NCBI GenBank assembly: GCA_964490145.1
Contig: CAZBBS010000005.1
Coordinates: 1-61,688, forward strand
Source: Eutrophocola sp964490145
Lineage (GTDB): Bacteria > Pseudomonadota > Gammaproteobacteria > Pseudomonadales > Pseudohongiellaceae
Reading direction: 5' to 3'
Length of the DNA: 61,688 bases
This document shows positions 25,047-33,934 of the stretch, one piece after another. The number at the start of each line of letters is the position of its first letter. The stretch's first letter is position 1. The notes under the pieces were generated by a model. That model did not search any database. It was not told the DNA's origin and was given only the letters and a program-made list of their open reading frames with translations. The position numbers and the translations under genes are program-made.

Positions 25047-25492
25047 GTTGGCTGAATACGCACATCCATATTCAGCAGGATCAGCCTGGCACGCAGCTCC
25101 TCGGCATCGTTCGGATCCAGAAACGAACCGGCCTGCAGAAGGTAGGTGACCGGATTGCTTTCTTCCTGGGACGTATTGTTGGCCACTTCAACGGGTACAA
25201 CGTTCACTTCCACCTCGGCCTGGGGCAGGTATTCATAGAAATCCAGCTGGGTCTCAGTGCTTTCCTCGGCCGGTGCCCTCGCGGCGGCATTCTCCGTGAT
25301 CGGGGAATTGGTGCGCAGATGATTGATGGCGTAGTACCCGATCACGCAAAGCAGCAGGCCGCTTAACAGGCCGGAGAAAAACCAGCTCCAGTGGCTGTCA
25401 TTACCCGCCGGGTTGCGGGTTGCCGCACGCGGTGCTTTTTTGTTCCCGGCCTTGGCAGGAGACTTTCGGGATTTGGCAAAATCTTGGGCCAT
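25047..25492 (-). CDS. SPOR-domain membrane protein (FtsN-like), 3' end lost in the gap
   Basis: The visible 148 residues show a basic cytoplasmic N-terminus, one membrane helix (about 34-56, WSWFFSGLLSGLLLCVIGYY), an acidic linker and the start of a SPOR domain (VTYLLQAGSFLDPNDAEELRARL, given in part as YLLQAGSFLDPNDAEEL). SPOR domains bind denuded septal peptidoglycan. The architecture and the position between priA and hslV match the FtsN-like gene of Pseudomonas. The end of the SPOR domain is missing because of the N gap, not from a mutation. In Pseudomonas argS lies between priA and this gene; it is absent here. Confidence 0.85.
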
Positions 25493-25662
25493 AGTTAATT
25501 AATAGTGACTTCAGGGCTGTTGTGGTGAAACGGGGGTTTGTCCGCTGGCTGGTGAAAGTCTGAATTTAGCTCAGCTACTCCAACTTTTTTTGCGGCAGTA
25601 AATACTTACTGATTTGTTCCTGGACGAATTATCCCTGAAATGGCTTCCAGTAAAAAGCCGGA

Positions 25663-27876
25663 TCAGGTGAAATCTACCGGATCCACATCCACTGACCAGC
25701 GCAGCTTGCGGCTGTCGCCATGGCTCTCCAGGATGGGCATGAGTGTGGCAAGTACCTGTTGCAGGGCAGGTCTGTGACGGGCATCAAGCAACAACTGAAA
25801 CCGAAACATCCCGCTGCGTTTTTCCATTGGCGCGGGCATGGGACCAATGACACTGGCCCCGGCAGTATACTGACTAGCCGCTGTCCTGATGGCGTTGAGG
25901 AAGCGCTCCGGCAGCGCACGGTTATTGGCTTCCGCGCGAATCAGAGCCATGTAGGCAAACGGGGGTAGGCGGCCCTGCTTTCTTTCCTCCAGTAGCCGGC
26001 GGGCAAAGGTATTGTAGCCATCCTGTACGAGGGCCTGGAGGGTGGGGTGAGTGCTGTTGTAGGTCTGGATAATCACTTCGCCGACAAGACTGCCCCGGCC
26101 GGCCCTGCCGGCTACCTGGGTTAACAATTGCCCCATATGTTCCTGTCCGCGAAAGTTGCCGCTGAACAGTCCGCCATCAGCATCCAGTACCGCAACCAGT
26201 GTGACGCCGGGGAAATGATGACCTTTGGATAACATTTGAGTGCCAACCAGAATACAGGGCTCACCACTGTCCACATTGTCCAGCAGGGCATGGAGGTTGT
26301 CCCGGTTGCGTGTGGAATCACGGTCGATCCGGTATACCGGGGTATTCGGGTAAAACTGCTTGAGCAGTTCCTCGGTTTTCTCGGTACCCATGCCCATGGG
26401 AGCCAGGTCGCTGCCACTGCAGACCGGGCATTGCCGTGTCACGGGAATTCGTGATTCACAGTGGTGGCAACTCAGGCTTGGAGGTGTGCGGTGCAGGGTA
26501 TAGCTGGTATCGCAGCGGGCACAGGAGGCAATCCAGCCGCAGTGGCGGCATAGCAGGATGGGTGCAAAGCCCCGGCGATTCAGGAAAATCAGGACCTGGT
26601 TGCCCTGTTTCAGATGTGAACCAATCATGTCGAGGAGGGCTTCGGAAAATCCCTCGTTCAGCGTCTGGTCCTTGAGATCAAGCAGATGGTAATGGGGGTG
26701 GGTTGCCTCGCCGGCGCGTTCAGTCAGTTGCAGGTAGCCGTACCGGCCAGCCAGAGCATTGTTCAGGCTTTCAAGGCTTGGCGTGGCGGTACCGAGAATG
26801 ACCGGGATATCCAGCTGCCTTGCCCTGTAAATGGCCAGGTCCCTGCCGGAATAGCGAAACCCGTCCTGCTGCTTGTAGGAAGGATCGTGCTCCTCATCCA
26901 CGATGATCAGTCCGGGGTTGGCCATCGGGGTGAAAATGGCTGAACGGGTGCCAATGATGATATCCGCCTTGCCGCTGCGGGCATCGAGCCAGGCAGTAAA
27001 ACGCTGGGTGTCGGTAAGCCCGGAATGGAATACGGCAATTTGACGCTGGAAGCGGCGGGCAAAGCGTCTGACGGTCTGCGGAGTAAGACTGATTTCCGGC
27101 ACCATGACCAGCACCTGCTTGCCCTGTTCCAGAATTTCTGCGATGGCCTGCAGGTACACCTCGGTCTTGCCGCTGCCGGTTATCCCCTCCAGCAGGAAGG
27201 GACCGAATTCCCCGGATTTCTCCTGAATAGCCGAAAGGGCCCTGGCCTGTTCCGTGTTGAGTGTAAGTGGTTGGTCTTCTCCATAAAGGTTGTCACTGTC
27301 CGGTGCCTTGACGGGCGTCAGGACGACTTCTTCGACAAGCTCCTTTTCTTCCAGGGTCCTTAAAATGCTACCTGTTGAGGTATCCAGTTTTTCGTTGAGG
27401 TCTGACAGGGTCAGTGGGCCGCCCGACAATGCTGCCAGGACCTGCTGTTGCCGGGGAGCCCTGTCCAGGCTTTCTGGTGATGTTTCCAGGCCAAGGGTGC
27501 TCAGTTGCCAACCGGTCCGGGGTTTGATTTCGGCCGGCTCTCCCTTGCGAATCTGCGCAGGAACGGAGGTCTGCAGGGCCAGGCCCAGGGGGAACTGGTA
27601 ATAATCGGCTGACCATTGGTAAAGGGCCAGAAGTTGGGAATCAATAATGGCCTGTGTGTCGATAAGTTTTTCCGCAGGGCGAATCTTGTCAGGGGGAAAA
27701 TCGGTCTGCTCACTGGTGCCGGTGATAATCCCAACCAGGCTGCGCCGTCCAAAAGGAACCTGTATGCGCATCCCTGGTAAAAGACTTGAAATCGGGATAT
27801 CGGATGGCGGCAGATAATCGAAGGTTTGCCTGAGTGGCGAGGGTACGGCGACCTGAATAAAAAGGGATTTTGGCAC
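25663..27876 (-). CDS. priA: Primosomal replication protein N' (PriA helicase)
   Basis: PriA is the 3'-5' helicase that restarts stalled replication forks by loading DnaB. The 737-residue protein has an N-terminal 3'-DNA-binding domain (LFIQVAVPSPLRQTFDYL), Walker A GITGSGKTEVY, the helicase motif IIVDEEHDPSYKQQ and HSGLTDTQR. It also has four zinc-binding Cys pairs (CRHC, CARC, CHHC, CPVC) and the C-terminal QVAGRAGRG motif. It reads leftward and is separated by 170 bp from the SPOR gene. Confidence 0.97.
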   Translation of the reverse strand: MPKSLFIQVAVPSPLRQTFDYLPPSDIPISSLLPGMRIQVPFGRRSLVGIITGTSEQTDFPPDKIRPAEKLIDTQAIIDSQLLALYQWSADYYQFPLGLALQTSVPAQIRKGEPAEIKPRTGWQLSTLGLETSPESLDRAPRQQQVLAALSGGPLTLSDLNEKLDTSTGSILRTLEEKELVEEVVLTPVKAPDSDNLYGEDQPLTLNTEQARALSAIQEKSGEFGPFLLEGITGSGKTEVYLQAIAEILEQGKQVLVMVPEISLTPQTVRRFARRFQRQIAVFHSGLTDTQRFTAWLDARSGKADIIIGTRSAIFTPMANPGLIIVDEEHDPSYKQQDGFRYSGRDLAIYRARQLDIPVILGTATPSLESLNNALAGRYGYLQLTERAGEATHPHYHLLDLKDQTLNEGFSEALLDMIGSHLKQGNQVLIFLNRRGFAPILLCRHCGWIASCARCDTSYTLHRTPPSLSCHHCESRIPVTRQCPVCSGSDLAPMGMGTEKTEELLKQFYPNTPVYRIDRDSTRNRDNLHALLDNVDSGEPCILVGTQMLSKGHHFPGVTLVAVLDADGGLFSGNFRGQEHMGQLLTQVAGRAGRGSLVGEVIIQTYNSTHPTLQALVQDGYNTFARRLLEERKQGRLPPFAYMALIRAEANNRALPERFLNAIRTAASQYTAGASVIGPMPAPMEKRSGMFRFQLLLDARHRPALQQVLATLMPILESHGDSRKLRWSVDVDPVDFT

Positions 27877-28054
27877 AGCAGGATTCTTGGTTCAGGTTAC
27901 ACCGGTTGTTATGGCTGAGTCTTACCAGCCAGTTGGATGGTTTCAGTCAAAGAAAAGCGGAATATAGCAAATTCCTGGAGAGTGAGGAGATTCGGTTTGG
28001 CTTGGTTTATACTTTGCAGGTTTCTGGATTAGCCCATTGGAGTAAAGTGGTTCC

Positions 28055-28345
28055 ATGCAAAGCCAACAAGTGCCTGATGAACTGTTATCCCTGCGTGATG
28101 AAATCGACCGGATTGATGCCGAGTTGCTTGACCTTCTCGCTCAGCGTTTTACTGTCACAGCCAAGGTAGGTGAGTTGAAGGCAAAAAGTGGCCTGAACTC
28201 GGTGGATCCGGTACGGGAGCAGCAAAAGCTGGAGCGTTTGAAAGTCCTGGCCGAGGAAAGGGGCCTTAACAGTGAATTCATCCTGGATCTATTCCAGACC
28301 ATCTTTGATGAGGTGGTAAAAAACCACCGTTCCTACCTGAAATAA
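28055..28345 (+). CDS. Stand-alone chorismate mutase, AroQ class
   Basis: A 96-residue all-helical AroQ-type protein converting chorismate to prephenate for Phe and Tyr synthesis. The first helix carries LRDEIDRIDAELLDLLAQR. The active-site pattern continues with the Lys in KVGELKAK, DPVREQQKLERL, and a C-terminal FDEVVKNHRSYL. There is no signal peptide, so this is a cytoplasmic enzyme and not the exported type. In most gammaproteobacteria the domain is fused to prephenate dehydratase or dehydrogenase; a free copy beside rpmE is less usual and may be an additional isozyme. Confidence 0.9.
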   Translation: MQSQQVPDELLSLRDEIDRIDAELLDLLAQRFTVTAKVGELKAKSGLNSVDPVREQQKLERLKVLAEERGLNSEFILDLFQTIFDEVVKNHRSYLK

Positions 28346-28435
28346 CCCCGGAATACGCTGGAGAACTGCCATAAAAGGGGAATTCCCCGGTTTGGCGGGG
28401 TTCGGGAGCGTTTCCGGGATTGGCAAGAAAATCCC

Positions 28436-28463
28436 TTGTGGAATCGACTGATTCTGCTAGAAT
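28436..28463 (+). promoter_or_regulatory. Candidate extended -10 promoter for rpmE
   Basis: TTGTGG (28436-28441), a 16-bp spacer and TGC-TAGAAT (28455-28463) form an extended -10 promoter. The predicted start near 28470 leaves a leader of about 98 nt before rpmE. Confidence 0.5.
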
Positions 28464-28469
28464 GCGCGC

Positions 28470-28567
28470 TCTTTTTTCCATGAGTTTTTATGGATATGGT
28501 GCCAGGCAGGCCAGTGGGGTTATAAAAAGACCCATGGTGCCGGTCGCGATATCCGGAGACAGGACCA
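28470..28567 (+). promoter_or_regulatory. Structured 5' leader of rpmE, possible L31 autoregulatory element
   Basis: The leader contains GGATAT (28492-28497) pairing with ATATCC (28549-28554), which abuts the GGAG ribosome-binding site at 28555. A nested hairpin pairs TGGGGT (28515-28520) with ACCCA (28530-28534). Autogenous L31 leaders are known in gammaproteobacteria; whether this matches the described motif I cannot verify without a covariance search. Confidence 0.35.
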
Positions 28568-28780
28568 ATGAAAGCAGATATTCATCCTAATTATCAGGAC
28601 ATTACCGTCACCTGCGGTTGCGGCAACGTCATCCAGACCCGTTCCACACTGAACGAAGATATCCGTATCGACGTGTGCTCCCAGTGTCATCCTTTTTACA
28701 CTGGCAAGCAGAAGATTGTTGATACCGGTGGCCGTGTAGACCGCTTCAAGCGTCGTTTTGGCGGCAGCCGCAAGATCTGA
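28568..28780 (+). CDS. rpmE: Large ribosomal subunit protein bL31, zinc-binding type
   Basis: bL31 bridges the two ribosomal subunits. The 70-residue protein is the Cys-containing (C+) paralogue: CGC near residue 17 and CSQCHP near 38 make a four-ligand zinc site with neighbouring residues. DIHPNYQDITVTC and GGRVDRFKRRFG are canonical. The C+ form acts as a zinc reserve and is replaced by a zinc-free form (ykgM type) under zinc limitation in many bacteria. It converges with mrcA at a hairpin. Confidence 0.98.
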   Translation: MKADIHPNYQDITVTCGCGNVIQTRSTLNEDIRIDVCSQCHPFYTGKQKIVDTGGRVDRFKRRFGGSRKI

Positions 28781-28815
28781 TACGCCGTTTTTAACCGGCA
28801 ATCCTGTTCAGATAT

Positions 28816-28853
28816 CCCTTTCTAGACTGGCTGAACGGCCAGGTCTAGAAGGG
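28816..28853. terminator. Hairpin between convergent rpmE and mrcA
   Basis: CCCTTTCTAGACTGGC pairs with GCCAGGTCTAGAAGGG with two one-base bulges around the loop TGAACG. The mrcA stop codon lies within the right arm. There is no strong T run on either side, so its strength as an intrinsic terminator is uncertain. Confidence 0.5.
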
Positions 28854-31253
28854 TGAATTGGGCCCTTCCTGGCCAGCACTGTCCTCGATGCCCTGGGCAT
28901 CAGCATAATCGGGCAGATTCTCCTTCCTGAAGACCTCAAAGAACGCGCCTTCTTCATCGGGACGTGCCCGCAGTCCTGTCTGGCGATTGATTCTGACAAA
29001 TTCCAGGCCATCCGGTTGTGCCATGGTGGCCAGGGGAGTGCCTTCCAATACCTCTTTCATGAAATCTATCCAGATGGGCAGAGCAACTGTGGCCGCCTGC
29101 TCGCTTTTGCCCAGGGTGTCAGGCTGGTCAAATCCCACGTATACGGTTGTGACCACATTGCCGTTATAGCCGGAAAACCAGAGGTCGTTGGCATCGTTGG
29201 AGGTTCCGGTTTTGCCGTGAATATCTTCGCGGTCAGGCATGGCTCTGTTGGCTGGTCTGCCGCTGCCATTGGTGATGACCGAGCGCAGGATGGTATTCAT
29301 GATGTAGGCAGCCCTTTCCTCAATGACCCGTGGGGCGGGCGTCACAGCGGGCTCTTCCGGCACCTGGTTGCTGTCAAGCAGGGAGTCGATTTCTGCCGTG
29401 TTTTCACAGGTCGGGCACACCGTATAGGGCTGGGCCCTGAACATTTCACCATCATTGAAATTGTCGATGCGCTTAATCAGGTAAGTTTCAACCTTGTAGC
29501 CCCCATTGGCAAACACGGTATAACCGGTGGCGATTTCCAGCGGGTGCACCGCATGGGAACCGATGGCAACAGTCAGATCGTTCTGGGGAAATTCGCTGGT
29601 TTTGAAGCCGAAGCGGGAAACATAGGGCAGAACCAGGTCTGAACCCAGCGCATCATAAAGCCGCAGGGATACCAGGTTCTTGGAATTGGTCAGGGCATAG
29701 GACAGGCGAATGGGGCCCATGAATTCACCATTGAAATTCTCAGGCCGGTAATCGCTGCGTGCCAGTGGCGAGTCGTTGATCAGGGATGCAGCGGTGTAGC
29801 CATTTTCCAGGGCAGCGGTATAGAGAAAGGGTTTGAAATTCGAGCCAGGCTGACGCTCGGCCAGGGTCACCCGGTTGAACTGTCCGTTATTGGCTCTGTC
29901 ATTGAAATCATATCCTCCCACCAGAGACAGAATTGCCCCGGTGTTGGGGTCAAGAGAGACAAGCCCGCCATTGGCCGCCGGGATCTGGCCAAGCTGCCAC
30001 TGGCCGTTTTCGTCCTGTTTAACCCGGATCAGGTCCCCCGGTTCAACCACTTCCCCTGCTGACCTGGGCGAAGATCCCCAGGTGCTGTTGGAGATGAACC
30101 GCTTGGCCCAGCGAATGCCTTCCCAATCCACAGTGACAGTTTGACCGGTTTTCAGCAGGGCCGTAAAACTGCGCTCATCGACCTGCTGGACAAAGGCAGG
30201 GACCTGGTCTGCGACAATCTGTGCTCTATCCAGGGCCCTTTCCCATTGTGTTGTGGAGTCATCATCTGCCGGACGCAGGTGGTTTTCACGGCCGCGGTAG
30301 CCATGACGCCTGTCATAATCCTCAAGTCCCTTGCGCATGGCCCTGTTCGCTGTCTCCTGCATGCGGCTGTCGATGGTCGTATAGACTTCAAAGCCATCGG
30401 TCAGCGCCAGGTCGCCGTAACGGTCCACCATTTCCTGTCTTACCATTTCAGCGATATAAGGGGCATCCAGTTCGGTCTCACGGCCATGTCTGAAGGCGGT
30501 GACGGGTGCATGGCGGGCAGTGTCATATTCCTCCCGGCTGATCTTGCCCTGATCGAGCATGCGTACGAGGACTGCCTGGCGGACATTCAGGGATTCCTTG
30601 GGTGAGGTGAGGGGATTGTAGGCATTCGGTCTGGGGAGCAGGCCAATCATGGCGGCAGCTTCAGCCAGGGTCAGTTCATTCACCTCCTTGTCATAATACT
30701 GCTGCGCGGCAGCGGCTATTCCGTAGGCTGATATGCCGAAAAAGGTCTTGTTGAGGTAAAGCTCGAGAATTTCCTCTTTGGTCAGCTCCCTTTCCATTTT
30801 CAGGGCCAGGAGGATTTCCTTGAATTTGCGCGTGTTGGCAGATTCACCTTCAAAAAAGAAGTTTTTGGCCACCTGCATGGTGATTGTGCTGCCGCCTCCC
30901 TGTCTTGAGCCGGCCACAATTCCGGCGATCGAGCGCATCAGACTCACGGGATCCACGCCCTTGTGACTGAAAAAGCGCTTGTCCTCCTTGGCAATCAGGG
31001 CATCGGTGACAAGGGGAGGGATTTCTTCATACTTGATTGGCGTGCTACGGCGGCTGCCAAACTCTGCTATCAGCTTGTTGTCTGCCGAATAGATGCGCAG
31101 GGGGTTTTCCAGGCGCAGGTTGGTGTAGGTTTCGCGGTCCGGCAGTTTTGGGGATATATAGAGATACAGGCTGGCGCAGACCATGATGATGCCCAGGCCT
31201 CCGGCAATGCCGAGCCACATCAGGATATAGCCAATATTTCTCACTTTTTGCAT
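28845..31253 (-). CDS. mrcA: Bifunctional penicillin-binding protein 1A
   Basis: PBP1A polymerises and cross-links peptidoglycan at the outer face of the inner membrane. The 802-residue protein has an N-terminal membrane anchor (about 8-34) and a glycosyltransferase domain with catalytic EDKRFFSHKGVDP and GGSTITMQ. An OB-like insert (about 320-420) precedes the transpeptidase domain with nucleophile tetrad S-N-F-K in RQPGSNFKP, SKN in TNSKNLVSL, and KTG in HGKTGTSND. An extra CPTC pair precedes the KTG region. It diverges from pilM, the same arrangement as ponA-pilM in Pseudomonas. Confidence 0.97.
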   Translation of the reverse strand: MQKVRNIGYILMWLGIAGGLGIIMVCASLYLYISPKLPDRETYTNLRLENPLRIYSADNKLIAEFGSRRSTPIKYEEIPPLVTDALIAKEDKRFFSHKGVDPVSLMRSIAGIVAGSRQGGGSTITMQVAKNFFFEGESANTRKFKEILLALKMERELTKEEILELYLNKTFFGISAYGIAAAAQQYYDKEVNELTLAEAAAMIGLLPRPNAYNPLTSPKESLNVRQAVLVRMLDQGKISREEYDTARHAPVTAFRHGRETELDAPYIAEMVRQEMVDRYGDLALTDGFEVYTTIDSRMQETANRAMRKGLEDYDRRHGYRGRENHLRPADDDSTTQWERALDRAQIVADQVPAFVQQVDERSFTALLKTGQTVTVDWEGIRWAKRFISNSTWGSSPRSAGEVVEPGDLIRVKQDENGQWQLGQIPAANGGLVSLDPNTGAILSLVGGYDFNDRANNGQFNRVTLAERQPGSNFKPFLYTAALENGYTAASLINDSPLARSDYRPENFNGEFMGPIRLSYALTNSKNLVSLRLYDALGSDLVLPYVSRFGFKTSEFPQNDLTVAIGSHAVHPLEIATGYTVFANGGYKVETYLIKRIDNFNDGEMFRAQPYTVCPTCENTAEIDSLLDSNQVPEEPAVTPAPRVIEERAAYIMNTILRSVITNGSGRPANRAMPDREDIHGKTGTSNDANDLWFSGYNGNVVTTVYVGFDQPDTLGKSEQAATVALPIWIDFMKEVLEGTPLATMAQPDGLEFVRINRQTGLRARPDEEGAFFEVFRKENLPDYADAQGIEDSAGQEGPNSPF

Positions 31254-31665
31254 CGGGTTAACTGTACTTTGCTTGCTGATAACATATCAGAAACCGGGTT
31301 GACCATTTTAAACTGATTTGAGCGAACTATTCAGCCATCGTTTGTTTCGCCCGGAAAGCGCTTCCAGCCCGCGGTTTATGGGCGTTTTGGGATATGAGTC
31401 TCTCTTTTTCCAGGCGTATCATGTGTAATATGAACTACACTGGCGACAGGATTTGTGAACCAGTTGGAACTTGCATTGTGAAGCAATCGGCAAATTAATG
31501 TAAATTTTAAAAAATTGCGATAATTACTTGAAATTAATGATTAAAATGATTAACGTGCCTGCTAGCAGTACATATATAAGGTTAATGTACCGGAAGTCTC
31601 GCTCTGGCATTTAGGTCCTTTTGGGCCTGGCTGGTGCCTGGCGGGAAATTGGTTGGAGTGCGGAT
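31254..31665. other. Divergent mrcA-pilM intergenic region
   Basis: About 410 bp without a gene. It holds a 15-bp palindrome CTGATA-ACA-TATCAG (31276-31290) near the mrcA start and a strongly AT-rich block at 31490-31550. An inverted pair GTACAT/ATGTAC overlaps the likely pilM -10 (about 31568-31590). The palindromes are operator candidates only; no regulator can be assigned. Confidence 0.5.
31550..31578 (+). promoter_or_regulatory. Candidate promoter for pilMNOPQ
   Basis: TTAACG (31550-31555, 4/6 to TTGACA), a 17-bp spacer, and TATATA (31573-31578). The leader to the pilM TTG would be about 80 nt. Confidence 0.4.
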
Positions 31666-32724
31666 TTGCTCAGCTTTTTGACTAAAAAGAATAATGCCTT
31701 GTTGGGGATTGATATCAGTTCAAGCTCTATCAAATTGCTTGAATTGAGCAAGTCGGGAAACAAGTACAAGGTTGAGAACTACTCCAGCAGAGCCCTGCCG
31801 GCGGGCGCTGTTGTGGAAAAAAATATTGCCAACCTCGATGCGATTGGTGAGGAAATGCTGAAACTGGCAACCCTGGCCAAGACGACAACCATGAAAGCGG
31901 CTGTCGCTGTATCAGGTTCTGCCGTCATCACCAAAACGATCGAGATGAATTCTTCCATGTCCGATTCGGAAATGGAAAACCAGATTGTGATTGAAGCTGA
32001 CCAGTACATCCCGTATCCGCTTGATGAGGTGGCTATCGATTTTGAGCGCCAGGGTCCTTCCAAGAAAAATGAGGATATGGTGGAAGTACTGCTGGCGGCC
32101 TGCAAGAAGGAAAACGTGGATACCCGTGTAGCTGCCCTGGAAATCGGCGGCTATGAGGTCAAGGTGGTGGACATTGAAGCCTACGCTATGGAAAGGGCGT
32201 TTAACCTGCTTTGCGACCAGATGGAAATTGACCGTGAAGGCCTGACCGCGATCATTGATCTTGGTGCAACCATGACCACCATGTACATCCTGCGTGATGG
32301 TGTGTCCATTTATACCCGGGAGCAGGTGATTGGCGGTTCCCAGTTGTCCACAGAAATCCAGAATCGTTACGGACTGTCTCCTGCCGATGCGGAAGCCGCC
32401 CTGGTAAACAATGATTTACCTGAGGGGTTTGAGGATGACGTACTGAAGCCGTTTATTCAGGAAATGACAGAGCAGGTGGGACGCATCCTTCAGTTCTTTT
32501 TCTCGTCCAGCCAATACAATGATGTAGACCTGATTGTTCTGGCCGGTGGTACGGCTGCAACCAGCGGCCTGGCAGAAATGGTTCAGGAGGAGCTGGGCAC
32601 GAAAACCATAGTGGCCAATCCCTTTGCCAAAATGTCCGTCAACAATAAAGTCAATAAAAAGCAGCTTCAGAATGATGCCGCATCCTTGATGATGGCATGT
32701 GGTCTGGCGATCCGGGGTTTCTGA
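31666..32724 (+). CDS. pilM: Type IV pilus inner-membrane platform protein PilM
   Basis: PilM is a cytoplasmic actin-like protein that binds the PilN N-terminus and links the alignment complex to the pilus motor. I start at the TTG at 31666 (L/M-LSFLTKKNNALLGIDISSSS) because GGAG lies 7 bp upstream and homologues start here; this gives 352 residues. Actin-like ATP-binding motifs are visible: LLGIDISSSSIKLLEL, AIIDLGATMTTMYI and VLAGGTAATSGL. It is the first gene of pilMNOPQ, with its stop 2 bp before pilN. Confidence 0.96.
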   Translation: MLSFLTKKNNALLGIDISSSSIKLLELSKSGNKYKVENYSSRALPAGAVVEKNIANLDAIGEEMLKLATLAKTTTMKAAVAVSGSAVITKTIEMNSSMSDSEMENQIVIEADQYIPYPLDEVAIDFERQGPSKKNEDMVEVLLAACKKENVDTRVAALEIGGYEVKVVDIEAYAMERAFNLLCDQMEIDREGLTAIIDLGATMTTMYILRDGVSIYTREQVIGGSQLSTEIQNRYGLSPADAEAALVNNDLPEGFEDDVLKPFIQEMTEQVGRILQFFFSSSQYNDVDLIVLAGGTAATSGLAEMVQEELGTKTIVANPFAKMSVNNKVNKKQLQNDAASLMMACGLAIRGF

Positions 32725-32726
32725 CG

Positions 32727-33281
32727 ATGGCAAATATCAATCTGCTGCCCTGGCGTGAAGAACTCAGGGAAGAACGGAGAAAAGAATTCCTGGTCGGCGT
32801 GGGGATTACGGTCGCTATCGCCGTACTGATCATTTTTGCCGTAGACCGTTTCGTTAATAACGCCATTAATAACCAGACCCGCAAGAATGACTATCTCAGG
32901 GAACAGATCACGTCCCTTGACCGTGAGATTTCTGAAATCCGGGAATTGCAGCGTCTAAAGTCCGAGTTGACCGAACGTATGACGGTAATCCAGGATTTGC
33001 AGGGTCGTCGGCCTGTCATTGTCAGGCTGTTTGATGAACTGGTCAGGACGCTCCCCGATGGAGTCTATTATGACCAGATCGTACGCAATGGTGACCAGAT
33101 CAGTTTTGAGGGTGTCGCTGAATCCAACAATCGTGTATCTGCACTGCTGCGCTCGCTGGAAGATTCCGAATGGTTCGAGGGACCTGACCTGCAGCAGATT
33201 TCATCAAATGTCGCAGGCGGCAATGGCAACCGGTTTCAGCTGAGTGTCATTGTGACCACGCCGGATCCGGAAGAGGAATAG
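32727..33281 (+). CDS. pilN: Type IV pilus inner-membrane protein PilN
   Basis: PilN is a bitopic protein whose short cytoplasmic N-terminus docks in PilM and whose periplasmic part pairs with PilO. The start is the ATG at 32727; the first residues MANINLLPWREE contain the conserved INLLPWR docking motif. The 184-residue protein has one membrane helix (about 22-42), a coiled coil (about 50-90) and a ferredoxin-like periplasmic domain. It is tightly spaced with pilM and pilO. Confidence 0.96.
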   Translation: MANINLLPWREELREERRKEFLVGVGITVAIAVLIIFAVDRFVNNAINNQTRKNDYLREQITSLDREISEIRELQRLKSELTERMTVIQDLQGRRPVIVRLFDELVRTLPDGVYYDQIVRNGDQISFEGVAESNNRVSALLRSLEDSEWFEGPDLQQISSNVAGGNGNRFQLSVIVTTPDPEEE

Positions 33282-33292
33282 GCGGCCCTGGT

Positions 33293-33934
33293 ATGAAAGA
33301 TTTCTTCGAAAAAATTCAGAAGATGCTGCAGAAGTCAGTCGATGAGCTGAAGAACTTCGACTGGAACGAGCTTCAGAATGTAGAGACCATCGGCATCTGG
33401 CCGGCTCCGGTCAAGCTCCTGCTGATTATCCTGGTGTTTGGCGGATTTCTGGGTGGCGGCTTCTGGTTCCATATCAAGCCATTACAGGCTTCACTGGCAT
33501 CGGTGATTTCAGAAGAGGAGACCCTGCGTTCTGATTTGGAATTGAAGGCCATTCTGGCGGCGAATCTTGAAGCCTATCGTCAGCAGCTTGCAGATATGCA
33601 GGAATCCTTCGGTGCCCTGTTAAGACAGCTGCCCGGTGAAACGGAAGTGCCTGGATTGGTGGATGACATTACTGTTCAGGGTATTGGCAGCGGCCTGGAG
33701 TTCTCCAATATCCGGCTGGAAGGGGAGGTTCGACAGGAATTTTACATAGAGTTGCCGATCAATATTTCCGTCAAGGGTGATTACCATGACTTCGGGAGCT
33801 TTGTCAGTGGTGTAGCCAGCCTGTCCCGAATTGTCACCCTGCATAATTTCAGTATCAGCACCGGTGGCTCCAGGTCCGAACTGTTCATGGATATTACAGC
33901 CAGAACCTATCGATACAGGTCCGACAATGATTAG
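33293..33934 (+). CDS. pilO: Type IV pilus inner-membrane protein PilO
   Basis: PilO forms the periplasmic heterodimer with PilN in the alignment complex. The 213-residue protein begins with an amphipathic cytoplasmic stretch and has the conserved WPAPVKLLLIILVFGG membrane segment (about 35-55). A coiled coil follows, then a C-terminal ferredoxin-like fold (VDDITVQGIGSGLEFSNI). Its last 8 bp overlap pilP, implying translational coupling. Confidence 0.95.
   Translation: MKDFFEKIQKMLQKSVDELKNFDWNELQNVETIGIWPAPVKLLLIILVFGGFLGGGFWFHIKPLQASLASVISEEETLRSDLELKAILAANLEAYRQQLADMQESFGALLRQLPGETEVPGLVDDITVQGIGSGLEFSNIRLEGEVRQEFYIELPINISVKGDYHDFGSFVSGVASLSRIVTLHNFSISTGGSRSELFMDITARTYRYRSDND

Noticed and set aside
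27870..28169. 99-residue frame overlapping the chorismate mutase start
   Set aside because: Different frame from the recognisable AroQ protein, and no family features.
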